Positions 32,801-43,604 of a stretch of DNA of 64,000 bases are shown here, in pieces. A program made the position numbers and the translations under genes. The number at the start of each line of letters is the position of its first letter. Positions within the stretch are counted from its first letter, which is position 1. Origin of the DNA: Larus michahellis (taxonomy: Eukaryota > Chordata > Aves > Charadriiformes > Laridae). The DNA lies in assembly GCF_964199755.1 (NCBI RefSeq), contig NC_133907.1, positions 4,779,001-4,843,000 of the forward strand, read 5' to 3'. The notes under the pieces were generated by a model, which saw only the letters and a program-made list of their open reading frames with translations, was not told the DNA's origin and ran no database searches.

Positions 32801-35035
32801 GAAAATGTGAGGTTACAGCAGTCCTCAGCTAAAAACCTGGATTAAAGCACTTGGAGGTTTCTGAATTGATTTAGGCTTTTCATAATTTCTTGAAACAGTA
32901 TCGTGGAACTTCTCTGCTCGCCAGGGGTGTTGATTGAAGGAGAGAACTTCTAGAGGGATCTGCTAAGAAAGGCAAAGAGCGGTACTGTCCCTGGTCTTGA
33001 CCGTTATCCCTTTAAATTAAAAACAAAATAAAAATCTGATTAATGTAGATGGTAACTGGCTGGCAGCCACAGACAGCAGTGTCCACGCACAAAGGACACT
33101 GGGTTCTACCTCTGCCTGTAGCCCTGTTTATGCTCCTCCGCTTTTACCAAAAGCAGATTGAGTTTTGCCTTTCAGTCTTTTCAGAGACTGAAAGAAATTA
33201 CTCCCAAGTGTTTATCCGTAGGTTTCCCAAAAGTAATTTGGACAATCAAGAAAAACAGGCTGAAAACCAGCCCCAGAGACAGGTTATAGACTGCTTGCCC
33301 TCTTAAAAATCCCTTTTGGCACGGTCTTCTATTAAAATTTGGCTTGAATCTATCTCCAGGGAGACGAGAGGCAGTGGAGAGGTGGGGGAAGAGCCTTTGC
33401 CCTGTGCCAAGCTCTCAATCAGGACAAAGGATTCCAGAGGAACTAGAGCAGGTGCTTTTTCACACTGGAATTTTGTGCAAGTTGGAAATCCCACATGAGG
33501 CGTTCCTGGTCTGTAACACACATGATTTGTGTTTGCTGGACCTGGGGCGTTTCCTGCAGCATTGCCCCTTGGTTTTGTTTCTTGTGCTTCTGAAATCCCT
33601 TCGAGAGTTGTTTTTCTGCTCCTCTGGTAAAACCAGCTTCCATGACAACTACTGGGGGCTTTCCATTAGTTTCTCTATGCACGCTGAGGGATTTTCGTAT
33701 CCAAAACCACTTCACAAGGATGTAGTCCTAGCTGTCAGTAGCGCCTGCTCTCACACTACTTCATCTGCACGACTTCGGTGTGAGCACCAGCCTTCACCCA
33801 TGGCACTTGTTGCCTCGGAAGGGAGCGCAGGTTAAATTTTCTGATGAAAGAAAGAAACAAATTGGTACTAAAAGCAGTTGGAAGCTCATGGAGGAAAATG
33901 ACTGAGGACTGGCGTGGAAAACTTGGACAGCACAGTATGCAACATCACTGTGGGAAAAAATGACCTAAATTTCTTCCATAAACTAGGTACTTATCAAGTG
34001 GAAACAAGAAGAGGCGTCACATTTGCAGTGAATTACTCAGTTGTGGAATTCTGCCTGACGTTTGTTTAAACATAAAATGACTTTCTGGAGGCAGGAATCT
34101 CCTCATTCCATCTCAGTTATGCTGTCTTTTCTTAAAGCTGCCAATTCCAAAAGAGTTTCCAAATTTCAGTATTGTTAGCGGCGTCCTCTGTTGAATACCG
34201 CATTCCCCGCATCCTTTTTTGAGGACGTCTTTGCAGCAGCCGCACCTTTCCCCCAGCCGTGCTCTCACACGCTGGCAGTGGTAGTTGCGGAGATGAGGCA
34301 GGGGTTATTTTTGCTTAGGAGCTCAGGGGATGAGCTACCGTTGAAACGAAATCCTTGCTGGATGAATACGTAGTAATCTTTACTAACACCAATAACTCAT
34401 GAGTAACAACTTCTTTTGGTGCATGTCCATAGATGGTACGGTCTTTCTACCAGCCACAAGTGCTTTGCCTACCCTTCCTCCGCCCAGTCGTCTCTTGGCC
34501 CTGCTCCCTGCCGCTGTGGCTGTGACAGCAGCCAGCAGGCACCGTGGAGGTGCTCAAACCCGCCTGCCTAAACCCGAGCTCCTCACGGGCGGAACCATCT
34601 GCTGCCAGCTGTGCGGGGCCGCGGGGCCCCAGCAGCTTCCTACAGGCATCGTACTCCCCGCCGCGCCACCGGGGAGGCAGCTGCCAGCGTACAAGGGCGG
34701 CGGTGTTTAGTAAAAGCTTCATCATTTGAAGCGTACGTCCTTCCGCTGAATGGATGTCAGGCTAAATGTTTGGAGGAACTAATTCACACCTCTGATCCAG
34801 TGCAGCCTCACGACTGGTACTCAGTACATGCCATAAGCGCTGCTCTGAGGATGAACTAAATTCACTGTGAAATTAAGTGTATCCTTTAATGCTTTCCTGA
34901 AACAGAAACCTACAGGGTTGTTTCTGTTGTGTTTCTCCTTGTGTTCCAGTTCAGTTCATAGTCAGGAATTCCTCTGCTAATTCTCAGAAGTCAAATAACC
35001 TGATACCATCTCAGCTGTAGATTTCTTTTAGCAAC

Positions 35036-35092
35036 TTTTTTTTTTTTTTTTTTGAGTCACACTCCCACCAAAAGAAAAAAAAAGGGGGGGGG
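35036..35092. repeat. T18 run followed by an A-run/G9 tract
   Basis: Eighteen T at 35036-35053 are followed within 25 bp by a run of A directly joined to nine G. The composition may cause polymerase slippage or assembly error. Confidence 0.75.
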
Positions 35093-38064
35093 TTCTATAA
35101 GATGGTCGTAAAGAGGAATAAGGAATTTGTTGTTCCCAGAAACTGGTATTACAAATAGCATTTCCTCACTGCCTCCCCCTTTGAACCGTAACAGACAAAC
35201 GAATACACAGACGGCCCCTGTATCTCGCGCCGAGATTTTGGTGGCTGTCTCCGGTTTGTGACCGAAGCCCGCTGCTCGGTCAGCTGCGTTCGTCTGTCGG
35301 GAGCAAGATGACCTGGGAGTTGCCAAGGGTTATCCTGCCCTCCTGAAAGATTTTGCTCCTCTGGCACAAACGAGGCTTATTTTTACATGAGATATTTGCA
35401 GTTATAGGTAATACCCGCATAAATTGAACACCACACTGTTAACAGCAGACCTTTGCCCTGGGGAGGGAAGCGGTGGCAGCAAAGGCAGCCCGTCACCTGG
35501 GGAAGGACAACTACTGAACCGAAAGCGCCTGATCCCACGCGGCCCCGTCCTCCGCGAGGACTAAGCTCTCCCAAGTCTGCACCCACATCCTCAGCGTGGC
35601 GGAAATGTTGCCAGCTCATCTCCCTGCCGCGAGAAGAGGCGCGATCACAGGACAGTCACCGCCACAGACCGTGAAAGACCTAGTAAATGCCCCGTGAGCG
35701 CGGCTGCTGTATCAAAGGGCAGGGGAATCTCTGTAAACAAGAGGTGCTGAATCACAAGGGAAGGCCGTTCCTGCGGGACATCACGGCAGCGCACGGCATG
35801 CGAAACTGGATGAAAGCAGAACTTGGGTTTGATCTTGTCAGAGCGGATATGTTGTTTCGGGTTTAGAGTCGTGAAGTGGGGAATGTACACTCCTACTTTC
35901 CGAGTTTCCCAACTAAAGAGTTCTTGCCTTAACTTCTGGGAAGACCGAGAGAAATCCAATAAATCACCTACCAAGCTCCAGTGTCACAGAAGGAAGTAGC
36001 GACAGAGACAGAAACCAGCATCAGGAAATCTGTACGGGCTGACTGAGGCTGAACGAGCACATTGGAGCGCGGCCCTGAAGCCGATCTGAACTCTCCAAAC
36101 CTTTATCTAGTCCCTTACACTTCACATCAAAAACGCCCTTAAGTTCCCATGCCTGAGCCTCGCCAGCAGCACCCAGACCACCCAACGCGCAGCCTCGCTG
36201 AGCTCATGTTCTCGTAGCAATAGCTGGGAAGTTGCCGTTCCCTCCGCTTCCATAGAAAAATGATCCAGTCTCCCGGCTCCGCTCCTCTCTGTTGCAGCTA
36301 AGGCCCTGCACAGCTGGAGCTCCGCTATGTTCAGAGCAGCCGGGAAATCCCCAAACCGAGCATGGGACGCTGCTGGCACCTGGTGCCTTGAATGCCTGGT
36401 GCTTTTCCCAGGTGAGCAGCGATAAGGGACAGCGCACGCAACAACCGGCACCTTGATCCCCCCCTGCATACGTGTGGCCACACAAAGTCTGTGATTTCCT
36501 ATACTGCTTACTCATTACGGCACAGCAGGCTCTTCTAGCCTTCTCCCTAAACATTGTGTAAGATGGAAAATGCCATTGTTTTTAAAGAGTAAGCAAACAG
36601 TTGTTTTGGGAAGACTATTTTATGTTGACCCAGATAATAATGCATGAAGTGCTTGCGGTTCTAAACAGCGAGGGTGTTGTGTAAGGATATTATAGCTGTA
36701 GTCATTCCAAGCTTCCTGACCATGTTTCCCAGAAAACTGATGTAAGCTGAAGGGCATTAGAAGGTTTACTAATGTATTGTATTTTTATTCAAGCTAAGAG
36801 CAGGCAGTACCCAGAGCAGAGCGTTATAGGCTAAATACCTTGGGAGCAAATTTCAGGGGAGCCAAGGAATGGCTGAACAAATAGAAGAAACGTGCTTCGG
36901 CTGTGCCCCTGTTTGCTGGACGGATTCCCGTAAGCGACCTTTTAATCCTTTCAGGGCAAAAGCAAGCTTTTCTGTGAAGGACAGCTGTCCTCCCAACAAT
37001 TGCTTGGAAGCAAACGCTGGAAATAATAAGTGAAAACTACGCTCTTGTGCTTTGTAACCATACGAAACCAGATCCAAGGTATTGTTAAAAAAAAAACAGT
37101 TTCATGCTAATGTTTCTTTAGCTCCCATTTTAACTCTTGAGTCAGTGCTACAGCACTGTCTGAACAAGTCTGCTGGGTGCTAAATACTCCCGAATAACTG
37201 CATCTACTTACGGAGTCATGGATGGAAGGTCCTGTCATCTGTTCTCGCCTTACTCAGCGGCAGGAAGCAAAGCAAGGAAAAAGGAAAATGCAAAAAAAAT
37301 TGCTTTTTTGGAACTTGCTTACTGCAAAGACCTCCAAACTCCTTTGAACCGTGGAACGTAGAAAGCCCATCGCATTTTACAAGGGGGAAGGAAGGGGCCT
37401 TTGGGGACCAGCGCAGGCAGGTGGGCAGCGAGGGAAGGGGCAGGGAGGAGCAACCCCGAGGTGAGACGTGGCTCTGAAGTGGGGGCCCTTTGGCAACACT
37501 TGTAGGGTCAAAGTGTTTGAGCTTCTTTACTAAGAATAATATCAACAAACCAAAGTGTTTCCTTTTCATTAATGGTTTTCATTGAGTTTTTCACATTTTC
37601 ATTAAAAAGAATTATCAGTCGGATTCTGGTTTTGGTCGACATGAGGCAAAAATTCCTATTTCATTAAAAAAAATATGAGGGAAGTGATCAGGAGGCAGAG
37701 TTTCGCCCAGCTCTGTCCGGGTGCAGGTCAATGGTTTTGAGCCACGCTCAGCCCAAGAGCACTTGGTGCATCTCCTCACCTGCCGAACCCACACCAACCC
37801 GCCCCGGGGCTGCCTGGGCCTCACCTCTCGGGTCCCTGTGTCCCACCGGCCCGGGCTGGGGATGGGTCACATTGGCCAAGCCTCCTCTCCTTTGCAACTT
37901 CTGCTTCTGCTCGTTTTCAGACTTCGCCCCCTGAAAGCCATGGGAGGCTCAGACAGAAACCAGCGTGTATGAAGAGCCCCAGCAGCAAAGGAGGGCTGTG
38001 AAACAACAGCAGGGTGCGTGAAAGCTGCTGCTGCATCGCAGCAGGTCTGGGTCCGGCCTGACAG

Positions 38065-38234
38065 CATAGAATCGTAGAATCATTTAGGTTGGAAAAGACC
38101 CTTGGGATCGAGTCCAACCATCAACCCCACTCTACAAAGTTCTCCCCTACACCGTATCCCCCAACACCACATCTAAACGACTCCGAAACACATTCAGGGA
38201 CGGTGACTCCACCACCACCCTGGGCAGCCTGGTG
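38065..38234 (-). repeat. CR1 LINE 3' end fragment
   Basis: The plus strand begins with the complement of the CR1 tail (CATAGAATCGTAGAATCATT) and continues through the 3' UTR (GGTTGGAAAAGACC..TCCAACC..) until it stops near GGGCAGCCTGGTGC. It is 5'-truncated and reads on the minus strand. Confidence 0.88.
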
Positions 38235-38937
38235 CACCCCGCATCCCTGGTGCGATCCCAGGTGGGGGTGGTGGCAGTGGCTTTGTCTTAACATCATGGC
38301 ACCCCTTTCCCTGCCTATGTCAGGGGTCCTCTCTGGCACCTCAGTTCAGGTACCCCCCCAACTGAGGGACCCCCAAATGGAGCAGAGGTTGGTTTGCCCT
38401 GCACGCTTCAGCTGTCTCTGCTCCTGCTCTTGGACATGGCCGAGTTCCTCAGTCTCACCTCTGCTTCACCAGGGCTCTCCACCTGCAGCGCTGGCACCGC
38501 AGGAGCTCGGTCCCGTCGTCAGGTCACTGCAGAAATAACACGTGCAACAGCGAGGGACGAGTCTCAGTGGGGAAAGCCCCGGCACGCAACGCAGGGGATT
38601 GCAATCAGAAGGAAAAAAAAAAAACCCTACGATCAGAGGAAATAGAGACGCACGCTTCAAAAGAAGATAAAATCGGCGCCTCTTGGGAATAATGATGGGC
38701 AAATTCAAACACATCGGTGTGTGTTAGCACTCCCCGAGTCCTCTCCCACAGTGTCTGGAGGGTTCAGCCCACCATCAACCGCGGAGCGACGTAGCAGGGC
38801 AGGGGACAAAGAACCGCCTCCAGCAAAACAAAAGCGTCGGGAAAAGCGCAGGCAGAAGAGTGAATTTACCTGTCCTGTTACTAGGTTGTAACCCCAGAGC
38901 CAAGGGTGGCTGGAGCCACTCCGGACAAGCAGGATCA

Positions 38938-39514
38938 TGAGTCAGAACTGGTGACATCCCCTCTGCATCCCTCTCACGCCTGGAAAAATCCCCCCTTGGT
39001 TTCCTTTACAATCCCAGCTGGTTCTGGTCCTGGTTCGTGACGTCAAGGCATAAACCGGCTGTGCGTGACCTCACTAGAAAAACACACACCAACACTTTAA
39101 ACAAACGTTCATCGCTTACCTAACCCCGTTTAGGTGGGCCAGCACACGTGGTGCCCTCCTTGCGTGAAAGCCCGCGTAACGTGTCCCAACCCCGCTCGCG
39201 ACGAGCAAGTCGGCTCCTGCCGACGGTGGTTTCGTGGGTTTAAGGACCCGTTGCCACCCTGAGTCATGGCCGCACCTGGCTGCGGCGAGAGGCGTTGGAG
39301 TCAGCCCCTGGCACAGACGTCACAGGCGGCCATGCCTCAGCACCTTAAATAAACTAGTGGTTTTGTGTGGCGTGGTTTTTTTCCCCCCCCACCTGTTGTA
39401 AGCATTTAACAGCACAGGGTGATAGGGGAAGCCTGGCTGGTGTGGGCTTGGGCTTGTTATGTACTCTCATAGCATTTGGGGAAATCATCTTCTGCGCACT
39501 AAACATCTGAGTCA
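38938..39514. promoter_or_regulatory. Cluster of AP-1 and CRE consensus sites
   Basis: Three exact TGAGTCA sites (38938-38944, 39260-39266, 39508-39514) and one full CRE palindrome TGACGTCA (39038-39045) fall within 580 bp. There is also a half CRE (ACGTCA) near 39311. The cluster lies about 12 kb downstream of the TNFRSF6B promoter and 10 kb past ARFRP1. An enhancer role is inference. Confidence 0.35.
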
Positions 39515-40737
39515 TCGCCAGGAGAGAGCTACATCCACATTTAAATGTTACCATGTGCTTGTCCTCAGCCGCAGCTTATTTAGGGAAAGCAGTCACTTAA
39601 ATTACCAGGAAGAAGCTCACGCTACCAACTGTTCCTCTTCTCTCTCTGGGCTTTGGAAACTTCAGTTAAAACCAAAAGGGGGTTTTATCCTCTGAAGTTA
39701 TTATTTCACCTTTTCAATTAATTAAACTCGCGATCAATCCGAGGTTGGTCCGTGACTGCCCGCGGCGGTCTGGGTGCGAGGGGGTGGGAGCTGGAGCCAG
39801 CATGGCGCGGTGCTCTGTCAGGGTTTTCCAGCAAAGCCCATTTCCTGGAAACCGAGCGGGACTCACACGCTGGGGTGTTTGGATGCTGTTAGAAAGGTCA
39901 ATATTTACCAGAAAGATCCCCCGCTGTCGCATCGTCTGTGAGCCCACAGGAGGAGAACCTTTGCTGGGCAGAAATTCCAACTAACTCAGCATGAGGGGAC
40001 GCGGGGCGGGGGGAGGCTGTGGACCGCGGCAGTGGGGGGGCCTGGGGAGAGCTCAGCACTGCTGACGCACAGCCCGCCAACGGCACCGCTGCCCGGAACG
40101 CCGCCGGCCTGGAGAGCTCCCAAAGGGACCCTCCAACCTGGGTTATAACACGCCAGCATCCAAACTCCCACCGAGCCACCGCCGGGTCAAAGCCACCTGG
40201 GCAGAGCGAGAGAACAACACGTGGGTGCTCGTGAGACATCCTGGGAGCTGCCGGGTGGCTCAGAGCATCTCCTGCCTTCCCCAGACCCTCGGTCCCGGTT
40301 GTACCGGGGGAGGCCGGCAGCGCGGAGCTCGTCTGGCACAGGCTGGGCCATCCCCGGTTATTTAACCATCCTCTCCTGCTCCGGTGAGCTGAGGTCTGTG
40401 GCCCCCACTGCAATCTGGCGCGACTGAGGGGTGACAGACGCCCGTCCCAGCGCTGGTCAGACGCGGTCGACCCACGCTCAGTGCTGGGAGGGCCGCGGGG
40501 GCTCAGCAAGGCAGCACGGCTCAGGAGAGGAGGACGGGAAGGAGCCGGTGGCTTCTCACGCCTGCGCCGCCTACGCGTGGGGGTGTTTGTCCCCTCGGAG
40601 TCGCAGCGGTGGCACCCGAGCTCTCGCAAACCTCTGGGTGGGAACGAGCCTGCAAAAGCAGCTGCTACATTTGCTTTATCTGCACAGGGTCTTGTGCAGA
40701 CGGATGTCCAGATGGGACAGAGCACTCACGGTGTCAA

Positions 40738-40792
40738 ACAAAACCCTCAAAACCACAAGAAAAAAACCAAACAAAACCCAAACACCCCTACT
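40738..40792. repeat. A/C-rich low-complexity tract
   Basis: A-and-C-only units of the CAAA/CCAAA type dominate the plus strand, as at 3977 and 43240. Confidence 0.7.
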
Positions 40793-43227
40793 CTGTGCTG
40801 GCATTCAGCAGGAAAGATGCTTCCCGGGCGAGCCCGGCAGGAGGAGGGGTGCTGGGAGCGCGGGGGGATCCCTGCCCGGTCTGGGTTCAGCAGCCGCTGG
40901 GCTCCGGCATCGCTCGGCGCGTCGACGCGGGGAGACGAGCGCAGGACGGCGCACGGCTGAACCGCAGCCGCTCCGCCTTAACCTCTGCCAGTGCCTGGGC
41001 CCGCGTGGAGCCCCCGGCCACGTCGCAGCCGTGAGAAGCCGTGAGCAGCCACAGCTCCACCGGGAGCCCGGGGACTGGAGCTGGCTGCCTTCTGGCTCAC
41101 TGATGGAAGCCTCCAGCCTGCACCCCGGATTTGGCCTTGCTGGTGAGAGGGCAACAAGCTCCAAGGACAACACGAGGTGTCCCAAGACCCCGAGCTCAGC
41201 CATGGTGCCCCATGGGCACTACCATCTCAGGACTGAGGTCTTTTATCACAAAAAATATGCAGAAAAGGCACCTCTTTCTCTGGAAAAAAATCACCCAACT
41301 AAACCAGCATCCAAGATAACAATTACCAGTTTCTTGCCGACAATATTTTCATTTTCCCTCCCTCCCTCCCCTCCCAGCTCTCAGGGTAAAAGTATTTGAA
41401 GAAGCCAGGGTGGTGTGGACAGAGACCAGGAGGCAGTTCCTACACTAACAACCCTCCATTCCTCTTCTCCTTTAGACCAAGGACGCCGAATCCTTGGTGC
41501 CGAGTCAAGACTAACTGCAATGCAGCAGGATGGGAATCCCGCAAGAAGCCGCAGCCAACGCTGGAGGCTCCGGCTGCTCCAGCCTTCGGCCCATCAGCCC
41601 TGGGTGTCCTGCCTTCCCCCCTGCGGCGGGGAAAACCACCACGCTGCAGCAGTAATTCGTTGCTCACAGTATTCCGATGGAAGCCCGCCTTGTCTCCTGC
41701 CCAGCTGCTCTTGGACCGCGCCATCGGCCTTTCGCTGCTGCCAAGGGACTGGGATTAAGTCACGCCAGGGGACTCAGCTGCAGCCCACTGGAATAACACA
41801 GCTCAGAAGGGCAGAGATTAGACCTGGTGACAACTGGGCATTGGAAGGGGGAGACGCGAGCAGTCATCCGGGGACTCTGGAGCTCCGGAGCTGCCCCCAG
41901 GTCCAGCCCTGTTCATCCAGCCCGTCATGGATGAACTACTTGTCATTGCAGCAGGAAAAGCCCAGGATGAGTCTGTGGGCAGCAAGGGGAGGATAAAATC
42001 CCCTCTTGTACTGGGTTATGTCAGCCTTCCTCGCCCGGGGGAAGCGTGGGGACACTTCCACATAGCACATGTTTCAGAGTGCTCATAACAGCTCCTAGCT
42101 GGGGAAAAATATTCTGCTTTTGAACCACAAACTACTCCTGGCAATTACTCAGCTAAAAAAGAGCTATAAAAAAAGCCAAACTCATTCAAGGCAGAAGATG
42201 TAGGCTCTGCGTCATCATCGCTACAAGCTGGAAAAGGGTCACCCTTGTTGACTTCCCTAAGTGACATCTGCAAGGCTCTAAAAAAAACCCGCCTGCAGTC
42301 AGCACGACTGCCCCAAGTCACGGCTCTTGGCTGACTAAGCACCTCTTCGCTGGCCACAGCGTCCGGTGGGGTGCGGGGACAGACTGGGGGCTCAGGGTGA
42401 CACGCTTGGGTTGACCCAAGAGGCGTGAGCTTCACCCCGGCCGCACCGGCGGCAAATCCCAAGGCAGACAGGCCACGTCCCGCTGGCATTCAGCCTCGCC
42501 GCGGCGCACGGAGGCTGGTGTATCATGCGGGTGGCTGGTGTGCGATCGTGGGGCGAAGCACGTGCGAAAAAGGGGCAAGGGTAAACCGAGTCAGAAGGCG
42601 ACGGTCTGGGACTCGCAACATCACCTCTCTCCTCCAAATGAGACTAGGAAAGGACTCTGGTGACAGAGATTCGTATAATAAAATAATTTCTTTGGTTTCT
42701 TTCTTTAGAAAACAGCTCTCACACACGGTATAAAAACAAGTAGTTTAGAAATAACTTTAAAGCCGGCTGTACCAGTGATTTCATGGGCATCCTACACCCA
42801 ATGTGTGTCTCAAATGTTCTCAAAACAAAGCACAACAGACAAACATACATGAATCCTCTGCAGGAAATACTGTTAAATAACTACAAAAAACCACAACCAA
42901 ACCAAACCTACACATTTTAAAACAAAGCCAGACAGTTGTCTAAAAAGGGAGAGCTGGGTTCTTCCGCAGAAAAAAATATAACCCTGGTCACACGTTTCTC
43001 TTCTGATAAAATACTGGCCCTTGCCGAGTGCTGGAAAATCAGCGGCCAGCACCCGGGGAGCGCCCAGGAGCTGCTGGCGCAGGGATGCTGCTGCATCCCG
43101 GCCCGGAGGCAGCGGTACCCACGAGCAGCGCGGGACCCCCTGCAGCTGCCACAGGGCGGTTTCACTCTGACCCATCGCTCATCTCGACGCTGCACTTCAA
43201 GTTAGGTTTGGAAAGATTAATAAATTA

Positions 43228-43310
43228 ATGAAGCCACAGAAGAAAGGAAAAAAAAAACAACAAAACCAAACAAAAACCCAACCAAACAAAAAAACAAAGA
43301 CCACCCAAAA
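43228..43310. repeat. A/C-rich low-complexity tract in TNFRSF6B 3' UTR
   Basis: CAAAA/CCAAA units on the plus strand read as a T/G-rich tract in the TNFRSF6B transcript, starting about 20 bp beyond the stop codon. Confidence 0.75.
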
Positions 43311-43326
43311 AGTTCATGTCATGTTC

Positions 43327-43604
43327 TCAGTCCAGGAGGAAGCGCTCGCGGACCTTCTCCTCGATGGAGTGCAGCTTGGCAGCTCGCAGCGCGTCCAGCA
43401 GCTCCTTGGTGACCTCGTAGTGCCCCTCTTTGAGGTGGATGAGGAAGGCCCTGAACTTCTCCTGGATGACCGCCCTGTTCTCCAGCGCCTGCTTCCTAGG
43501 CGAGCGCTCCAGAATTTGCTGCAGGCGCTTCAGCTTTCTGATGGGGATGTTCTGGTACGCCACGAAGTCTATCATGGCTTGCTCACAGTCGTCGTCTCCT
43601 AGAG
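43327..43604 (-). CDS. TNFRSF6B: TNFRSF6B last coding exon (C-terminal DcR3 domain)
   Basis: The acceptor is TCCCATCAG. The exon begins [18 protein letters not shown] and ends VRERFLLD with TGA at 43329-43327. It contains the basic [17 protein letters not shown] segment, corresponding to the heparan-sulfate-binding region of human DcR3. Confidence 0.94.

Larger units (their letters stand above)
29491..38064. other. Intergenic stretch between ARFRP1 and TNFRSF6B, first part
   Basis: No gene recognised. Open frames at 30902-31396, 32113-32457 and 33344-33835 (plus) match no protein I know, and none has good flanking splice sites with conserved content. The stretch contains poly(T) runs and an AP-1 consensus at 37138-37144. 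Confidence 0.55.
38235..43326. other. Intergenic stretch, second part, with GC-rich block at 40010-41060
   Basis: No gene recognised. The block 40010-41060 is GC- and CpG-rich and carries long open frames on both strands (plus 40431-41399, minus 39898-40725). Neither has recognisable protein character. The last part should be the TNFRSF6B 3' UTR (minus strand); I saw no canonical minus-strand AATAAA close to its stop codon. Confidence 0.5.

Noticed and set aside
40431-41399. 322-codon plus-strand open frame
   Set aside because: It lies in GC-rich DNA where long chance frames are expected, overlaps another long frame on the opposite strand, and the translation is low in recognisable domain character.
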